Part shown: in pieces, positions 34,597 through 43,273 of the stretch
How positions within the stretch are numbered: the stretch's first letter is position 1
Layout of the letters: each line of letters begins with the position of its first letter
Source of the DNA: Bdellovibrionales bacterium
GTDB lineage: Bacteria > Bdellovibrionota > Bdellovibrionia > Bdellovibrionales > UBA1609
Reading direction: 5' to 3'
Length of the DNA stretch: 64,000 bases
NCBI GenBank assembly: GCA_027459485.1
Contig: DAIDIG010000004.1
Span: forward strand, 1 to 64,000
The notes under the pieces: model-generated
The model's input: the letters and a program-made list of their open reading frames with translations, nothing else
What the model was told of the DNA's origin: nothing
Database searches by the model: none
Made by a program: the position numbers and the translations under genes

Positions 34597-36045
34597 TCAG
34601 AAATATCGTTTGCGCTTGCTCGAAGGGAGTATCTTCAAAACGTCGCGGTATTTGGCGACGGTTCGGCGGGCGATGTCAATGCCGTCTTTCTGTAACAGTT
34701 CGACTATTTTTTGATCGGATAGCGGGTTCTTGGCATCTTCGTTATCAACGAGCTCTTTGATTTTCAGTTTCACCGATTCGCTCGCCACCGACTCGCCGTC
34801 TGAGGTGGTAATCCCCGAATTGAAAAAATATTTCAGCTCGAAAATGCCGCGAGGAGTGTGCATGTACTTACTCGTCGTCACCCGCGAAACAGTGGATTCG
34901 TGCATGCCGATGTCACCGGCAATGTCGCGTAAAATCATCGGCTTGATGAATGACGGGCCTTTGTCGAAAAATTCTTTTTGGTGCTTCACGATGCTCTCGG
35001 CCACTTTGTAAATCGTGCGCTGGCGTTGATGAATCGATTTGATCAACCAAATTGCCGAACGCAGTTTATCTTGCACGTACTCTTGCGTGCCTTTCGTGCC
35101 GTCGGCCGGTTCGTCGCCTTTAAGTAAACTGCGATATAGATTTGAAATGCGCAAACGCGGCAACCCGTCTTCATTGATTGACACCACGTAATCTTCGCCG
35201 ACTTTGTAAACGTAGACGTCGGGTGTGATGAATTGAGTGTCATTCGTCATAAACGCGCGACCGGGTTTAGGGTCCATGCTCAAAATAATTTTCGAAAGCT
35301 CGACAATCACTTCAACCGGCTTATCGAGGGCTTTGGCGATCGCCGGGTAATTTTTCTTTTCAAGATCGGGCAGATGCTTTTCGACGATTTCAACCAAGTC
35401 TTTGGTGTCTTCTTGCAGATTTTTCGCCTGAATCAACAGACATTCTTTTAAATCGCGCGCGCCGACGCCGGGCGGATCGAACTCCTGCAAAAACGGCAAC
35501 ATCTCGGCGAGCTCATTCACCTCGACGCCTTCTTCTTTCGCAATCTCTTCTAAAGACGCTTGAAGATACCCTTCTTCGTTGATGTAGCTGATGAGGATCG
35601 AAATGACCGACTCTTCTTCTTCGTTAAAGCCGAAAAGACTCATCTGCCACAAGAGATAATCGCTTAACGTTTGTGTGGTCGTGATGACGTTTTCATAATT
35701 CATGATCTCGTCACTCGACTCAGACGGTGTCGATTGAGCCGGCGGTTTGTAGAGACTTTCGACGTAGTTCTCCCACTCGAACTCTTCTTGCCGGCGCGGG
35801 TCGACGTCGCCTTGGACTTGCGCCTCGGCCGCCTTTAAATCTTCGGCCACCTGATTTTTCGCAGCCGGGTCGTCGTCGCTCGTTTCTTGGATCTCTTCAA
35901 GCACCGGATTTTCGGTTAGCTCTTTTCGAACCTCTTCTTCGAGCTCAACCCGCGAAAGTTGCAGGAGCTTAATCGCCTGCTGCAACTGCGGAGTCATCCG
36001 AAGCTGCTGCGAGAGTTTCATCGACATTTTAAGGTTCATTGCCAT
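34597..36045 (-). CDS. rpoN: RNA polymerase sigma-54 factor
   Basis: A 482-aa sigma-54. Region I is the N-terminal Gln/Leu-rich segment (LSQQLRMTPQLQQAIKLLQL, activator-interacting). An acidic region II follows (about 50-120), then the core-binding domain, the HTH (MHESTVSRVTTSKYMHTPRG landmark near 355) and the RpoN box ARRTVAKYRD (about 460) that reads the -24 element. All parts are intact. It follows lptB by 12 nt, as in many proteobacteria. Confidence 0.97.
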   Translation of the reverse strand: MAMNLKMSMKLSQQLRMTPQLQQAIKLLQLSRVELEEEVRKELTENPVLEEIQETSDDDPAAKNQVAEDLKAAEAQVQGDVDPRRQEEFEWENYVESLYKPPAQSTPSESSDEIMNYENVITTTQTLSDYLLWQMSLFGFNEEEESVISILISYINEEGYLQASLEEIAKEEGVEVNELAEMLPFLQEFDPPGVGARDLKECLLIQAKNLQEDTKDLVEIVEKHLPDLEKKNYPAIAKALDKPVEVIVELSKIILSMDPKPGRAFMTNDTQFITPDVYVYKVGEDYVVSINEDGLPRLRISNLYRSLLKGDEPADGTKGTQEYVQDKLRSAIWLIKSIHQRQRTIYKVAESIVKHQKEFFDKGPSFIKPMILRDIAGDIGMHESTVSRVTTSKYMHTPRGIFELKYFFNSGITTSDGESVASESVKLKIKELVDNEDAKNPLSDQKIVELLQKDGIDIARRTVAKYRDVLKILPSSKRKRYF

Positions 36046-36057
36046 TTAAAATAATCC

Positions 36058-36780
36058 CTACAACTTAAAATTTTCGCCTAAATAAAATTTTCGCGCAATT
36101 TGCGAATTCGCTATTTGCTCGGCAGTACCCTGGACTTCGATCTTGCCGTCACGAAGAATGTAAGAGTAGTCGCAGATTCCAAGCGTTTCGCGAACGTTGT
36201 GATCGGTAATCAAAATACCCAGACCATCGGCCTTGAGCCCGCGAATAATGCCCTGGATATCGCCGACGGCAATCGGGTCGATGCCGGCAAACGGCTCATC
36301 GAGCAAAAGAAATTTCGGCGAGCCGGCAAGCGCTCGAGCAATCTCGACCCGGCGGCGCTCACCGCCAGACAGCGCGTAGCCGTAACTGTCTTTGATATGC
36401 TCGATACCGAAATCGCTCAAAAGTTTATTGAGTCGCTCGTCAAATGCCGACGGTGGCACTTGGGCCGCTTCAAGACCGACCTTCAAATTTTCGGCGACCG
36501 TCAAACGTCGAAACACGCTGGCCTCTTGCGGTAAGTAACTAAGCCCCACTCGCGCGCGCTGGTACATTGGCATTTGGCTGATGTCTTGCCCATTCAGTTC
36601 AATTTGGCCGCGGTCCGGCGGCAAGATACCAACGACCATGTAAAACGACGTCGTCTTGCCGGCACCGTTTGGGCCGAGTAGACCGACCACCTGGCCGCCT
36701 CGAAGGTCGAATGAGACTGAATCCACAACCGCGCGCTGTTTGAATTTTTTAGAGATCCCGTTAATCGTGAGCCGGTTCAA
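36058..36780 (-). CDS. lptB: LPS export ABC transporter ATP-binding protein LptB
   Basis: A 240-aa ATPase powering LPS extraction with LptFG. Walker [10 protein letters not shown] (about residue 36), the LptB-typical segment [14 protein letters not shown] (about 88), signature [15 protein letters not shown] (about 140), Walker [17 protein letters not shown] and the H loop [10 protein letters not shown] are all visible. The start is a TTG lying inside the last 20 nt of the lptC-lptA fusion gene. LptF and LptG are not in the window. Confidence 0.96.
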   Translation of the reverse strand: MNRLTINGISKKFKQRAVVDSVSFDLRGGQVVGLLGPNGAGKTTSFYMVVGILPPDRGQIELNGQDISQMPMYQRARVGLSYLPQEASVFRRLTVAENLKVGLEAAQVPPSAFDERLNKLLSDFGIEHIKDSYGYALSGGERRRVEIARALAGSPKFLLLDEPFAGIDPIAVGDIQGIIRGLKADGLGILITDHNVRETLGICDYSYILRDGKIEVQGTAEQIANSQIARKFYLGENFKL

Positions 36781-37753
36781 GATTTTTACCCTTCTGTTTA
36801 ATTGTTTCGTCGCTGACTTTTACTTTGGCGTTGCGCACTTGTACCTTTTTGCCGCCATCCAAAAACACGATCTGATCTCCGCGAACTTCATCATTATCTT
36901 GAACCACGCGCGGTTGGCCATCAAAAACGAACTCATTTTTAGCTAAATTAATATTGAGCCTCTGCGAAGTCGCCCATTTGTTCACATCTTGAACTTTTAC
37001 CCCGCCGGTCAACTGAATCGAATCGGGCAAATCTGTCCCGTTCTTATAGTGAAAAAGCGCATCGGGGCCGTTGATGTGCACGCCGTGTAAATCAATATTC
37101 ACCTGACCTAAAAATTTCACTTCGTGACTTTTGCCGTACACTTCGGCTTGATCGGCATGCACGATCATGTCCTCGTTTTTTCTCACTCGTTTGGTCGCCT
37201 TCACGTCTTTTGTGATTGTCACGACACCTTTGTTGAGATCCGCCTGCATAGACTCTCCGCGAATAAACATGTGGCCACCCAGCGAATCGCGTGGGCCGTT
37301 CACGCGCACAGCGGTGGGCGAAGTTAATATACGGTCGCGGGAGTTGTATTGTACGCTGTCGGTGTGAAACACGTACCCGTTCGAGGATGTCGTTACGACT
37401 TTTCCGTTGATCGTCATATCTTTTGTCGCCGTTTTCACGGCACCCGTCTTGCCCGTGACGAGAAACGAAATCCCGTCGGTACCGAAAAAGCTCGCTTTAA
37501 CTTGATCCAGTGACAAATCGCCTTCCGTTTTAAAACCGATGGCTTGATCGGCCCATAGTTCCCATTCTTTACTTTCGTTTTTCGTTTCGACCACATGAAC
37601 ACCCTGCATTTGCTGCTGCACGTGTTTGCCGATGGCAGCGCTACCTTTCGCTGGGCTTGCGGTCGCCGTTTTCTCGCCGATGTTCGTCGGCGACATCAAC
37701 GCGACTTCGATAATCACGGCAAAGAAAAGAACCCCCAATAGGGTCTGGGTCAT
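36761..37753 (-). CDS. Fused LptC-LptA LPS transport protein
   Basis: A 330-aa protein that combines two Lpt bridge components. Residues about 1-20 form the LptC-type membrane anchor ([15 protein letters not shown]). Residues about 45-185 match LptC ([11 protein letters not shown]..., beta-jellyroll strands). Residues about 190-320 resemble LptA/OstA, with the repeated pattern [20 protein letters not shown] and [17 protein letters not shown]. Separate lptC and lptA are usual; here one chain would join the inner-membrane complex to the periplasmic bridge. The ATG at 37753 is chosen at the anchor and sits just behind an extended -10 promoter. It overlaps lptB by 20 nt. Confidence 0.82.
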   Translation of the reverse strand: MTQTLLGVLFFAVIIEVALMSPTNIGEKTATASPAKGSAAIGKHVQQQMQGVHVVETKNESKEWELWADQAIGFKTEGDLSLDQVKASFFGTDGISFLVTGKTGAVKTATKDMTINGKVVTTSSNGYVFHTDSVQYNSRDRILTSPTAVRVNGPRDSLGGHMFIRGESMQADLNKGVVTITKDVKATKRVRKNEDMIVHADQAEVYGKSHEVKFLGQVNIDLHGVHINGPDALFHYKNGTDLPDSIQLTGGVKVQDVNKWATSQRLNINLAKNEFVFDGQPRVVQDNDEVRGDQIVFLDGGKKVQVRNAKVKVSDETIKQKGKNLEPAHD

Positions 37754-37769
37754 GCGGCGCACACATAAA

Positions 37770-37798
37770 ATTGTATCACATTGAGACTTAGTTTTTAA
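37770..37798 (-). promoter_or_regulatory. Promoter of lptCA-lptB-rpoN
   Basis: Minus strand: -35 TTAAAA (37798-37793), 17-nt spacer, -10 TACAAT (37775-37770) with an upstream TGA that makes it an extended -10 (TGATACAAT). The start site would fall about 10 nt before the lptCA ATG, so the leader is very short and lacks a clear Shine-Dalgarno. Confidence 0.5.
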
Positions 37799-37829
37799 GT
37801 TTTCGCGACGTAAAACCGATGAGTAACCG

Positions 37830-38537
37830 ATGGATATCTGGTTTATTTGCGAAAATGAAGATGTGCGCGGGCCTTTCACGGCCAACGAGTTGAAGGCTAT
37901 GGTGACCGACGGTCAGATTGGCGAGTCGACGTTAGTTTGGGGGCGACCTCAGCAAACTTGGATGCCGGCCAATCGTTGGGCGTCTATGCTGCCGCAATTG
38001 ATGTCGCATAAGATAAGTGAATCTTCGTCGCAACAACAACTCTGGCATTACGCGGTCAATGGCACTTCGGTTGGTCCGTTGACACGAGCTGAACTTGTAA
38101 ACGAACTTAAGGCGGCAACTCAAAAGAATCAAATTTTAGTTTGGACCAAAGGCATGAAGGCCTGGGGCGATCTGTTCGAATTTCATGATTTGCTCGAAGA
38201 AATTGGGCTCAATCGTCGCGAGTCACCCCGATTATCCATTCAAGGTGCCGCGATTATCCGTTTTGAAGATAAGACCTTGTTGGGTCAGCTTCAGACGATT
38301 TCACCAGGTGGGGTCGGTATTACAAAACTCGATTCACGGTTGCCCATTGGGCAACTCGTCAGCATCGAAATTAAGTCTGAAGTCTTAGGAGAGCCAGTTC
38401 ATATGAAAGCACTGGTGCAATATTCAACCGAATCGGGTTTTTACGGTTTTAAGGCGCAATCACTCAGTATTGAAGCCAAATCGCGAATTATTGCCTGCAT
38501 TAAGCGCAAACAGTCTGAAGTAGCGCGAGCCGCTTAA
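37830..38537 (+). CDS. GYF_2-GYF_2-PilZ domain protein
   Basis: A 235-aa cytoplasmic protein. Two GYF_2-type modules lie at about residues 3-50 (WFICENEDVRGPFTANELKAM) and 70-120 (WHYAVNGTSVGPLTRAELVNEL); such modules bind peptides. The C-terminal PilZ domain (about 130-230) opens with the c-di-GMP motif RRESPR (RxxxR) but the second motif reads TISPGGVG instead of D/NxSxxG, so ligand binding may be weakened. PilZ proteins of this type link c-di-GMP to motility and surface behaviour; the location between the Lpt and Glt genes fits but does not prove this. Confidence 0.82.
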   Translation: MDIWFICENEDVRGPFTANELKAMVTDGQIGESTLVWGRPQQTWMPANRWASMLPQLMSHKISESSSQQQLWHYAVNGTSVGPLTRAELVNELKAATQKNQILVWTKGMKAWGDLFEFHDLLEEIGLNRRESPRLSIQGAAIIRFEDKTLLGQLQTISPGGVGITKLDSRLPIGQLVSIEIKSEVLGEPVHMKALVQYSTESGFYGFKAQSLSIEAKSRIIACIKRKQSEVARAA

Positions 38538-38561
38538 CTCTGAGCCTGGGTTATGCTAGTC

Positions 38562-38591
38562 TTGGCATGATCTTTTCATATGAAAGATAAC
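38562..38591 (+). promoter_or_regulatory. Promoter with palindrome in spacer, upstream of secreted protein gene
   Basis: Plus strand: -35 TTGGCA (38562-38567), 18-nt spacer, -10 GATAAC (38586-38591). The perfect 12-bp palindrome TTTCATATGAAA (38574-38585) fills the end of the spacer directly against the -10 box. A dyad in an overlong spacer is the layout used by MerR-family regulators, but simple repressors also use it. Confidence 0.4.
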
Positions 38592-38623
38592 TTCAGCTTA
38601 ATTGGGCTGTAGCATTAACCTTA

Positions 38624-39490
38624 ATGAATATGAGAAACGCTTGCTGTCTAACATTTTTACGATGGGCCGTTTTGGGCCTTCTTTTGATGCCTCTTAATGT
38701 TAAGGCCGATCATCTGACTTTGAAAAATGTCATGAGCCAAATTCCGCCGCAGGTGATTGCCAGTGCTCATGAATATGCCCTCGACATGATCAAATCCTGC
38801 CCCCCAGGCCAATGTATAGTACTCAGCCTTGGCCTCACGAATACGCTTGTCGATGCGTTTCTGCGAAACGAAATGAAAGGTCGAAAGATCAATGACTCAT
38901 ACATACGTTACTGGCCGTACGTGAAGTTAATGCGAATGGAATCGTGGGGCTCTCAAGATCGATTTAATTGGCTGGCGCAAAATTTCCCAAGCCGAGAAGA
39001 GAGTGCTGGAAAAAAGATTGTGATAGAGCGAACACTCATCATGGGCGGCACGATGAGATGGTTTCTCCCGACTCTGCGCGCGTACCTCGAATACGAACGG
39101 TACAATTGCAAAATTGAACCGTACGTCATTGTTTCATCGGATGTAAATTTCGACTTTGATATTTTACAACCATATCTGGGGGCTATCAGGCAGAAAGTAA
39201 ATGACCAATATGTTGAAACTTTCGGCTGGCGACGCTCATTCGAGCAGTTCAAACTTAAAGGGCAAGGCAACGACATAGAACATTATTATTCTCTGACACC
39301 GACCGAGATACCGGAATACGACCCCGAATATATGAATCCGCCAAACGTAAATAAACGATCGTTAGAACTGGATGCTTGGGTTGCCCATTGGGCAAAGCAG
39401 AGAACAAGAGTTAGTCGCATCGTAAACGCATGCAGAAGTCTTTTGGACGCCGCTAAATCGAAAAGCCGTGCGCGGTCGGCCGTTAACTGA
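38624..39490 (+). CDS. Hypothetical secreted protein, 288 aa
   Basis: Unrecognised. A signal peptide (hydrophobic LRWAVLGLLLMPLNVKA, cleavage about residue 28) leads a globular domain with a CPPGQC pair near 57-62 that could form a disulfide. The central part resembles an alpha/beta fold: CIVLSLGLTNTLVDAFL, then KKIVIERTLIMGGTMRWFLPTLRAYL, then IEPYVIVSSDVNFDF as landmarks. The C-terminal helix is basic. It might be a nucleotide- or phosphate-binding hydrolase, but no family signature confirms this. It converges on the end of the glt-like cluster with 13 bp between stops. Confidence 0.7.
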   Translation: MNMRNACCLTFLRWAVLGLLLMPLNVKADHLTLKNVMSQIPPQVIASAHEYALDMIKSCPPGQCIVLSLGLTNTLVDAFLRNEMKGRKINDSYIRYWPYVKLMRMESWGSQDRFNWLAQNFPSREESAGKKIVIERTLIMGGTMRWFLPTLRAYLEYERYNCKIEPYVIVSSDVNFDFDILQPYLGAIRQKVNDQYVETFGWRRSFEQFKLKGQGNDIEHYYSLTPTEIPEYDPEYMNPPNVNKRSLELDAWVAHWAKQRTRVSRIVNACRSLLDAAKSKSRARSAVN

Positions 39491-39503
39491 GACGATTGAA
39501 AAA

Positions 39504-40094
39504 TCACATCGATGGTTTGTCGCTGTTTGGTTCTTTCATAACTGCAAAATTGATTTCGACAATGCCGGCATCGGTGGCCGTGTACATCACTTTTTTCAAT
39601 GTTAAGAAGTCCATGTGTTTATCGGCTTGAATCGTCAGCTTCAAAAATGGATCGACCTGTTGCGCGACCGCCTCATCGCCGACTTGCATTCTTTCAACCG
39701 CTGACCGAATTTGATTGCCAAGCGCTTGCTTTTTTTGTTGCCCTTGCGCGATCAGCTCCTGAAGTTTTTGCTTGAGCGGCGCGAGCTCCCAATCGGCTTG
39801 ATTTCGAACTGTATTGATATCCATGATCTGATCGTTATTGACTTGAATACCTTGGTTCGAAACGATGACGACGTTGGCCGGCGTGAGATCTTTCACCTCG
39901 TGCGCTTGCGGTAATTTCACACCCGGCGGGATATCAATCACCTGCCCGGTTGTCGCGTAGTTTTGCAAAAGAAAAACCACGAGCACGGTGAAAAGGTCGA
40001 CCATCGACGCCATTGAAAGCGCCGCTATGACATCACGCCCGCCGCCCGATTCTCTTCCTCGCTTATCTCGATTACCCGGTACGTAAATTGCCAT
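39504..40094 (-). CDS. ExbD/TolR-family protein (AglS-like)
   Basis: A 196-aa bitopic inner-membrane protein. The single membrane segment (about 28-48) keeps the essential proton-path Asp in ASMVDLFTVLVVFLL. The periplasmic part contains a TolR-like fold with a helical insertion (about 95-125, Gln-rich). Last gene of the glt/agl-like operon. With the TolQ protein and the other TolR protein it would form the stator channel, equivalent by order to AglR-AglQ-AglS of Myxococcus. Gene names are by analogy only. Confidence 0.88.
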   Translation of the reverse strand: MAIYVPGNRDKRGRESGGGRDVIAALSMASMVDLFTVLVVFLLQNYATTGQVIDIPPGVKLPQAHEVKDLTPANVVIVSNQGIQVNNDQIMDINTVRNQADWELAPLKQKLQELIAQGQQKKQALGNQIRSAVERMQVGDEAVAQQVDPFLKLTIQADKHMDFLTLKKVMYTATDAGIVEINFAVMKEPNSDKPSM

Positions 40095-40117
40095 TTAGAT
40101 GACCTCGCGCTTAGAAT

Positions 40118-40594
40118 TCACTCGGCCGCTCCTGCCGTCGAAATCGCGATTTGCGGAAAGCCGGCCTGCAAGAGCGCATCCATCCCGTTAATCAGATTTA
40201 CGTAAGCTAAATTGTCTTGCATCGTAATCACGCAGTCGAGTTTGTCGGGGTAGATCTCCTTCACCTTTTTAAGTTCGGTGAGAAGCCCCGTCATATCATA
40301 TTGACCATTCACCTTCGGGATCATGACTTCATTTTTACCAATGACGACGCGATGACCCGTCTCAAGAATATCGACCCGAAACGCAACCTCAGCTCGCGGC
40401 GGGGGTTGCGCCTTTTGATCGGTGGATTGCTTCGCGTAAATTGAACTGCCTAGCTGAATCATTGAGACTTGCGACCAGACTGCCGTGATCAAAAGAAAGA
40501 TCACAAGAACGGACATAAGGTCAATAAAGGGGACTATATTGACATCTACGTTCGTTGCACGGCCGCCTTTTCGCGAATCTTCAATCTGAGCCAT
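40118..40594 (-). CDS. ExbD/TolR-family protein (AglQ-like)
   Basis: A 158-aa bitopic inner-membrane protein. Cytoplasmic N-terminus, then the membrane segment with the ExbD signature NIVPFIDLMSVLVIFLL (about 19-35), which carries the proton-binding Asp. The periplasmic domain (about 70-150) is a compact TolR-type fold ending in GFPQIAIST. It begins one base after the TolQ gene stops, so the subunits are co-translated. Confidence 0.92.
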   Translation of the reverse strand: MAQIEDSRKGGRATNVDVNIVPFIDLMSVLVIFLLITAVWSQVSMIQLGSSIYAKQSTDQKAQPPPRAEVAFRVDILETGHRVVIGKNEVMIPKVNGQYDMTGLLTELKKVKEIYPDKLDCVITMQDNLAYVNLINGMDALLQAGFPQIAISTAGAAE

Positions 40595-40595
40595 T

Positions 40596-41294
40596 TTATA
40601 CTTTCATCTTATCTCGATTAGACGCGACCAAATTCATCATCGTCATGCTGCCTTCGCGCATATCGTTTATCGCCCGACCGATTCGCAGCTGAAAGAAACC
40701 AAAGGCCACGATCGCGATAATGGCGACTCCCAAACCAAATGCCGTGCAGTGCAAGGCTTCAGAAATACCGGTTGAGAGCAACTGCGCTTTCTGTGCCGCA
40801 TCCGCTTTGGCGACCCCCTGAAACGACATGATCAGACCGACAATCGTTCCCATCAAACCGATCAACACCGAAATGTTGCCGAATACCGCCAAAAATGACG
40901 TCCACCCCTCAAGCCGCGGTGATTCGCGAAGTACCGAAGCATCCATCGCCACCTGAACTTCGTCATCGCCGCGCTTATTGAGCACCTGAACGAGGCCCGA
41001 CTTTACCGTATTCGTAAGTGGCGCCGGTTTGCGATCGCAGTATGCGATGGCCTGACGAAGCTCGCCGCGCAAAATCAAGCTAAATAAATTTTCATTGAGA
41101 GACGTTTTGTCGATAACGAGACGATTGAGCGCCAAAAACCGCTCAACGATGAGCAGAACGGTCAGCAAACCGACAAACGCGATCACGTACATCGCCCAGC
41201 CACCTTGGCAAAACGACGATGTGATAAAATTCGTATAGGCGTCGCACTTATTCGCGACGTCGACTGCTGTATGCACAGCTGTTGTTGGATCCAT
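40596..41294 (-). CDS. MotA/TolQ/ExbB proton-channel protein (AglR-like)
   Basis: A 232-aa polytopic inner-membrane channel subunit. Three hydrophobic segments are seen at about 33-52, 135-155 and 175-200, with the typical ISVLIGLMGTIVGLIMSF and the SEALHCTAFGLGVAI segment holding the conserved Thr/Ala positions. It would conduct protons with the TolR-like partners and drive the periplasm-spanning protein encoded upstream. Position in the cluster equals aglR of Myxococcus. Confidence 0.93.
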   Translation of the reverse strand: MDPTTAVHTAVDVANKCDAYTNFITSSFCQGGWAMYVIAFVGLLTVLLIVERFLALNRLVIDKTSLNENLFSLILRGELRQAIAYCDRKPAPLTNTVKSGLVQVLNKRGDDEVQVAMDASVLRESPRLEGWTSFLAVFGNISVLIGLMGTIVGLIMSFQGVAKADAAQKAQLLSTGISEALHCTAFGLGVAIIAIVAFGFFQLRIGRAINDMREGSMTMMNLVASNRDKMKV

Positions 41295-41308
41295 AAAATT
41301 CCCCCTTT

Positions 41309-43273
41309 TTACTGTATCGCAAACACAAACGGGTAAATGACATCAGCCGCGGTATCAGGCGGCGGTTCCGGAAACGTCAAACCGCTTATGACCCGTGCCA
41401 AACATCGACCCATTTCTCTATCACCCACTGAATTACTCTTTACGCGCACGTTCGTCGCACGGCCGTGCTCCACAATTTCCCAATGCAATTCGATTTTGCC
41501 GTACACATCCGAGTTGCGTCGCAACGCTTGATCGTAGCAAAACTGCAATTGCGCACGGTTTTGGCGGATAACCCGGCGGATTGCGTCTTTGTCGATACTC
41601 CCGGTGAACTCCGCTTCAGAATCGCCGACATTCAAATCAACTGTACCTTTCCGGCCAAGACCGCCGAGGCCCCCGCCGAATGTCCCGGTCCCTTTGCCGG
41701 TGGTGCCGATGCCGCCGGCGATACCGTACGTTGCCGCACCATTGCCGCTGGCTCCGACATTTCGGAGTCGCCCGCCGAGATCCCCCGCGCGTTGTTCGTT
41801 CGATCCCGAGTACCCGGTCTTTTGATTGGCGTCGCCGACGAGTTCGCCCGCTCCAGCAGCGGCTTGGGACAATTCCTTTTGCGTACCCTGATTTCCAAAT
41901 ACTCCGAGTAGACCTAATTTATTTATATTTCGCGGCTTTTGCGTACGCAATCCGGCTGCAGCTTTGCCTGTTTTAACCGTGCCACCGCGCTTGACGATCG
42001 AACTCGCCACCGCTGATTTTTTCAATTTCGCGACGCGTTTCAGTTCCGCCGCTCGGCCCGCATCGTGACGAGTGGCCGTCTGCGCATGTTCAGAAACTTT
42101 TATGATGCGCTTTTTCTGTGTCGTCGCCTGTTCGGTCACCGGCACAACAACCTTTGGTCGATCGAATTGTATCACGGCAATTCGCGCCGGCTGCTCGACG
42201 TTTTTATCCGGTTGCAGCGCCGTCGGATTATAAATGAGCATGTACAAACCAAAAATCGCAGCCACCACCGCGGATGTTAGAATAGCCGTTGCTTCTGAGG
42301 TGGAGAAATCCAACAAAGGACCAATCATCGGTGCCGGCATTTCATTTACATATCGAATGTAAATCGAGACAAGATCGCCCATAAGCCCCAAACGAATCAT
42401 TTCACCTTGCGCCAACTCAATTTCAGAATCTGTTCCATTTTGGATGATACGATTTTTGCGTTTCAATTCGGCAAGAGACAGATGTTCTTCGTCGCGGTAG
42501 TAGTCGCCGGTCATTTCGTGGGTCACTCGAACTTTAGCAAGACTCTGTATATCAAGAAGAGTCATCGCTGTGCGATTGAGCCCGAGAAGCGGCAAATTGA
42601 TAGTCGCACTTTCTTCGGCGCCGATAGTGACGATTTGCTTGTCGTGAAAGTGAACCGTGTCTATGACGATATCCTTCCACGCCACAATGACTTCGACGAC
42701 CGGGCCGCGCGACGACTTAAAGCGTGCGGCTAAAGCATCATCATTTTTCGCGCTCGTACCCGGAGAAGTGATCGTCGTTTCGTCTGAAATCACCGACGCC
42801 GGTACGTTTGTCGTCACAGGCGTTGACTTTGCGGCCAACGATGATTTCAAAGGCACAGGTGAAGCGGCAGGCTTGTCGGCCGGCATCGGTGTCGACGGGA
42901 CCGGCGGCGGTTGGGTCGGCTTTAACGAAGTCGCCGTCAGCACCACTGACGGCGGCGGTGCTTGGGCAGGTTTCGGCACACCAATAAAAAACTCGATCTT
43001 ATATGGCCCGACCTGAATTTCATCGCCCGATTTTAGTGCTTCATCAAAAACTTTTTGACCGCCGCGAAACGTGCCGGCCGCAGAGCCAAGGTCGACAATA
43101 TAATAGCCCGTATCGCGTTCTTCAATAACCGCGTGCAAAGCTGAAACGCCATCAGCGGCGAGCGACACTTGCGCATCGGAATTGGCGCCGATTACGATCT
43201 GTTCGAGATCGAATTGCTTCGTCGACTCGATCTTACCGTTGCGATAAATTCGTAAAATAATCGGTGTTTTCAT
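41309..43273 (-). CDS. FHA-domain, TonB-like gliding protein (GltG/AgmX_PglI C-terminal)
   Basis: A 654-aa protein spanning the inner membrane. An FHA domain lies at about 5-95 but is degenerate: the strand-loop reads IGANSD rather than GR, and DLGSAAGT replaces SxNGT, while S-x-x-H is kept. A Pro/Ala-rich linker (100-185), a second FHA-like beta domain (about 195-315), a membrane segment (about 333-354), a Lys-rich then Gly-rich periplasmic linker (390-555) and a C-terminal AgmX/PglI-type TonB-like domain follow (CYDQALRRNSDVYGKIELHW; final FPEPPPDTAADVIYPFVFAI). M. xanthus GltG has the same plan. It overlaps the next gene upstream by 4 bp. Confidence 0.88.
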   Translation of the reverse strand: MKTPIILRIYRNGKIESTKQFDLEQIVIGANSDAQVSLAADGVSALHAVIEERDTGYYIVDLGSAAGTFRGGQKVFDEALKSGDEIQVGPYKIEFFIGVPKPAQAPPPSVVLTATSLKPTQPPPVPSTPMPADKPAASPVPLKSSLAAKSTPVTTNVPASVISDETTITSPGTSAKNDDALAARFKSSRGPVVEVIVAWKDIVIDTVHFHDKQIVTIGAEESATINLPLLGLNRTAMTLLDIQSLAKVRVTHEMTGDYYRDEEHLSLAELKRKNRIIQNGTDSEIELAQGEMIRLGLMGDLVSIYIRYVNEMPAPMIGPLLDFSTSEATAILTSAVVAAIFGLYMLIYNPTALQPDKNVEQPARIAVIQFDRPKVVVPVTEQATTQKKRIIKVSEHAQTATRHDAGRAAELKRVAKLKKSAVASSIVKRGGTVKTGKAAAGLRTQKPRNINKLGLLGVFGNQGTQKELSQAAAGAGELVGDANQKTGYSGSNEQRAGDLGGRLRNVGASGNGAATYGIAGGIGTTGKGTGTFGGGLGGLGRKGTVDLNVGDSEAEFTGSIDKDAIRRVIRQNRAQLQFCYDQALRRNSDVYGKIELHWEIVEHGRATNVRVKSNSVGDREMGRCLARVISGLTFPEPPPDTAADVIYPFVFAIQ

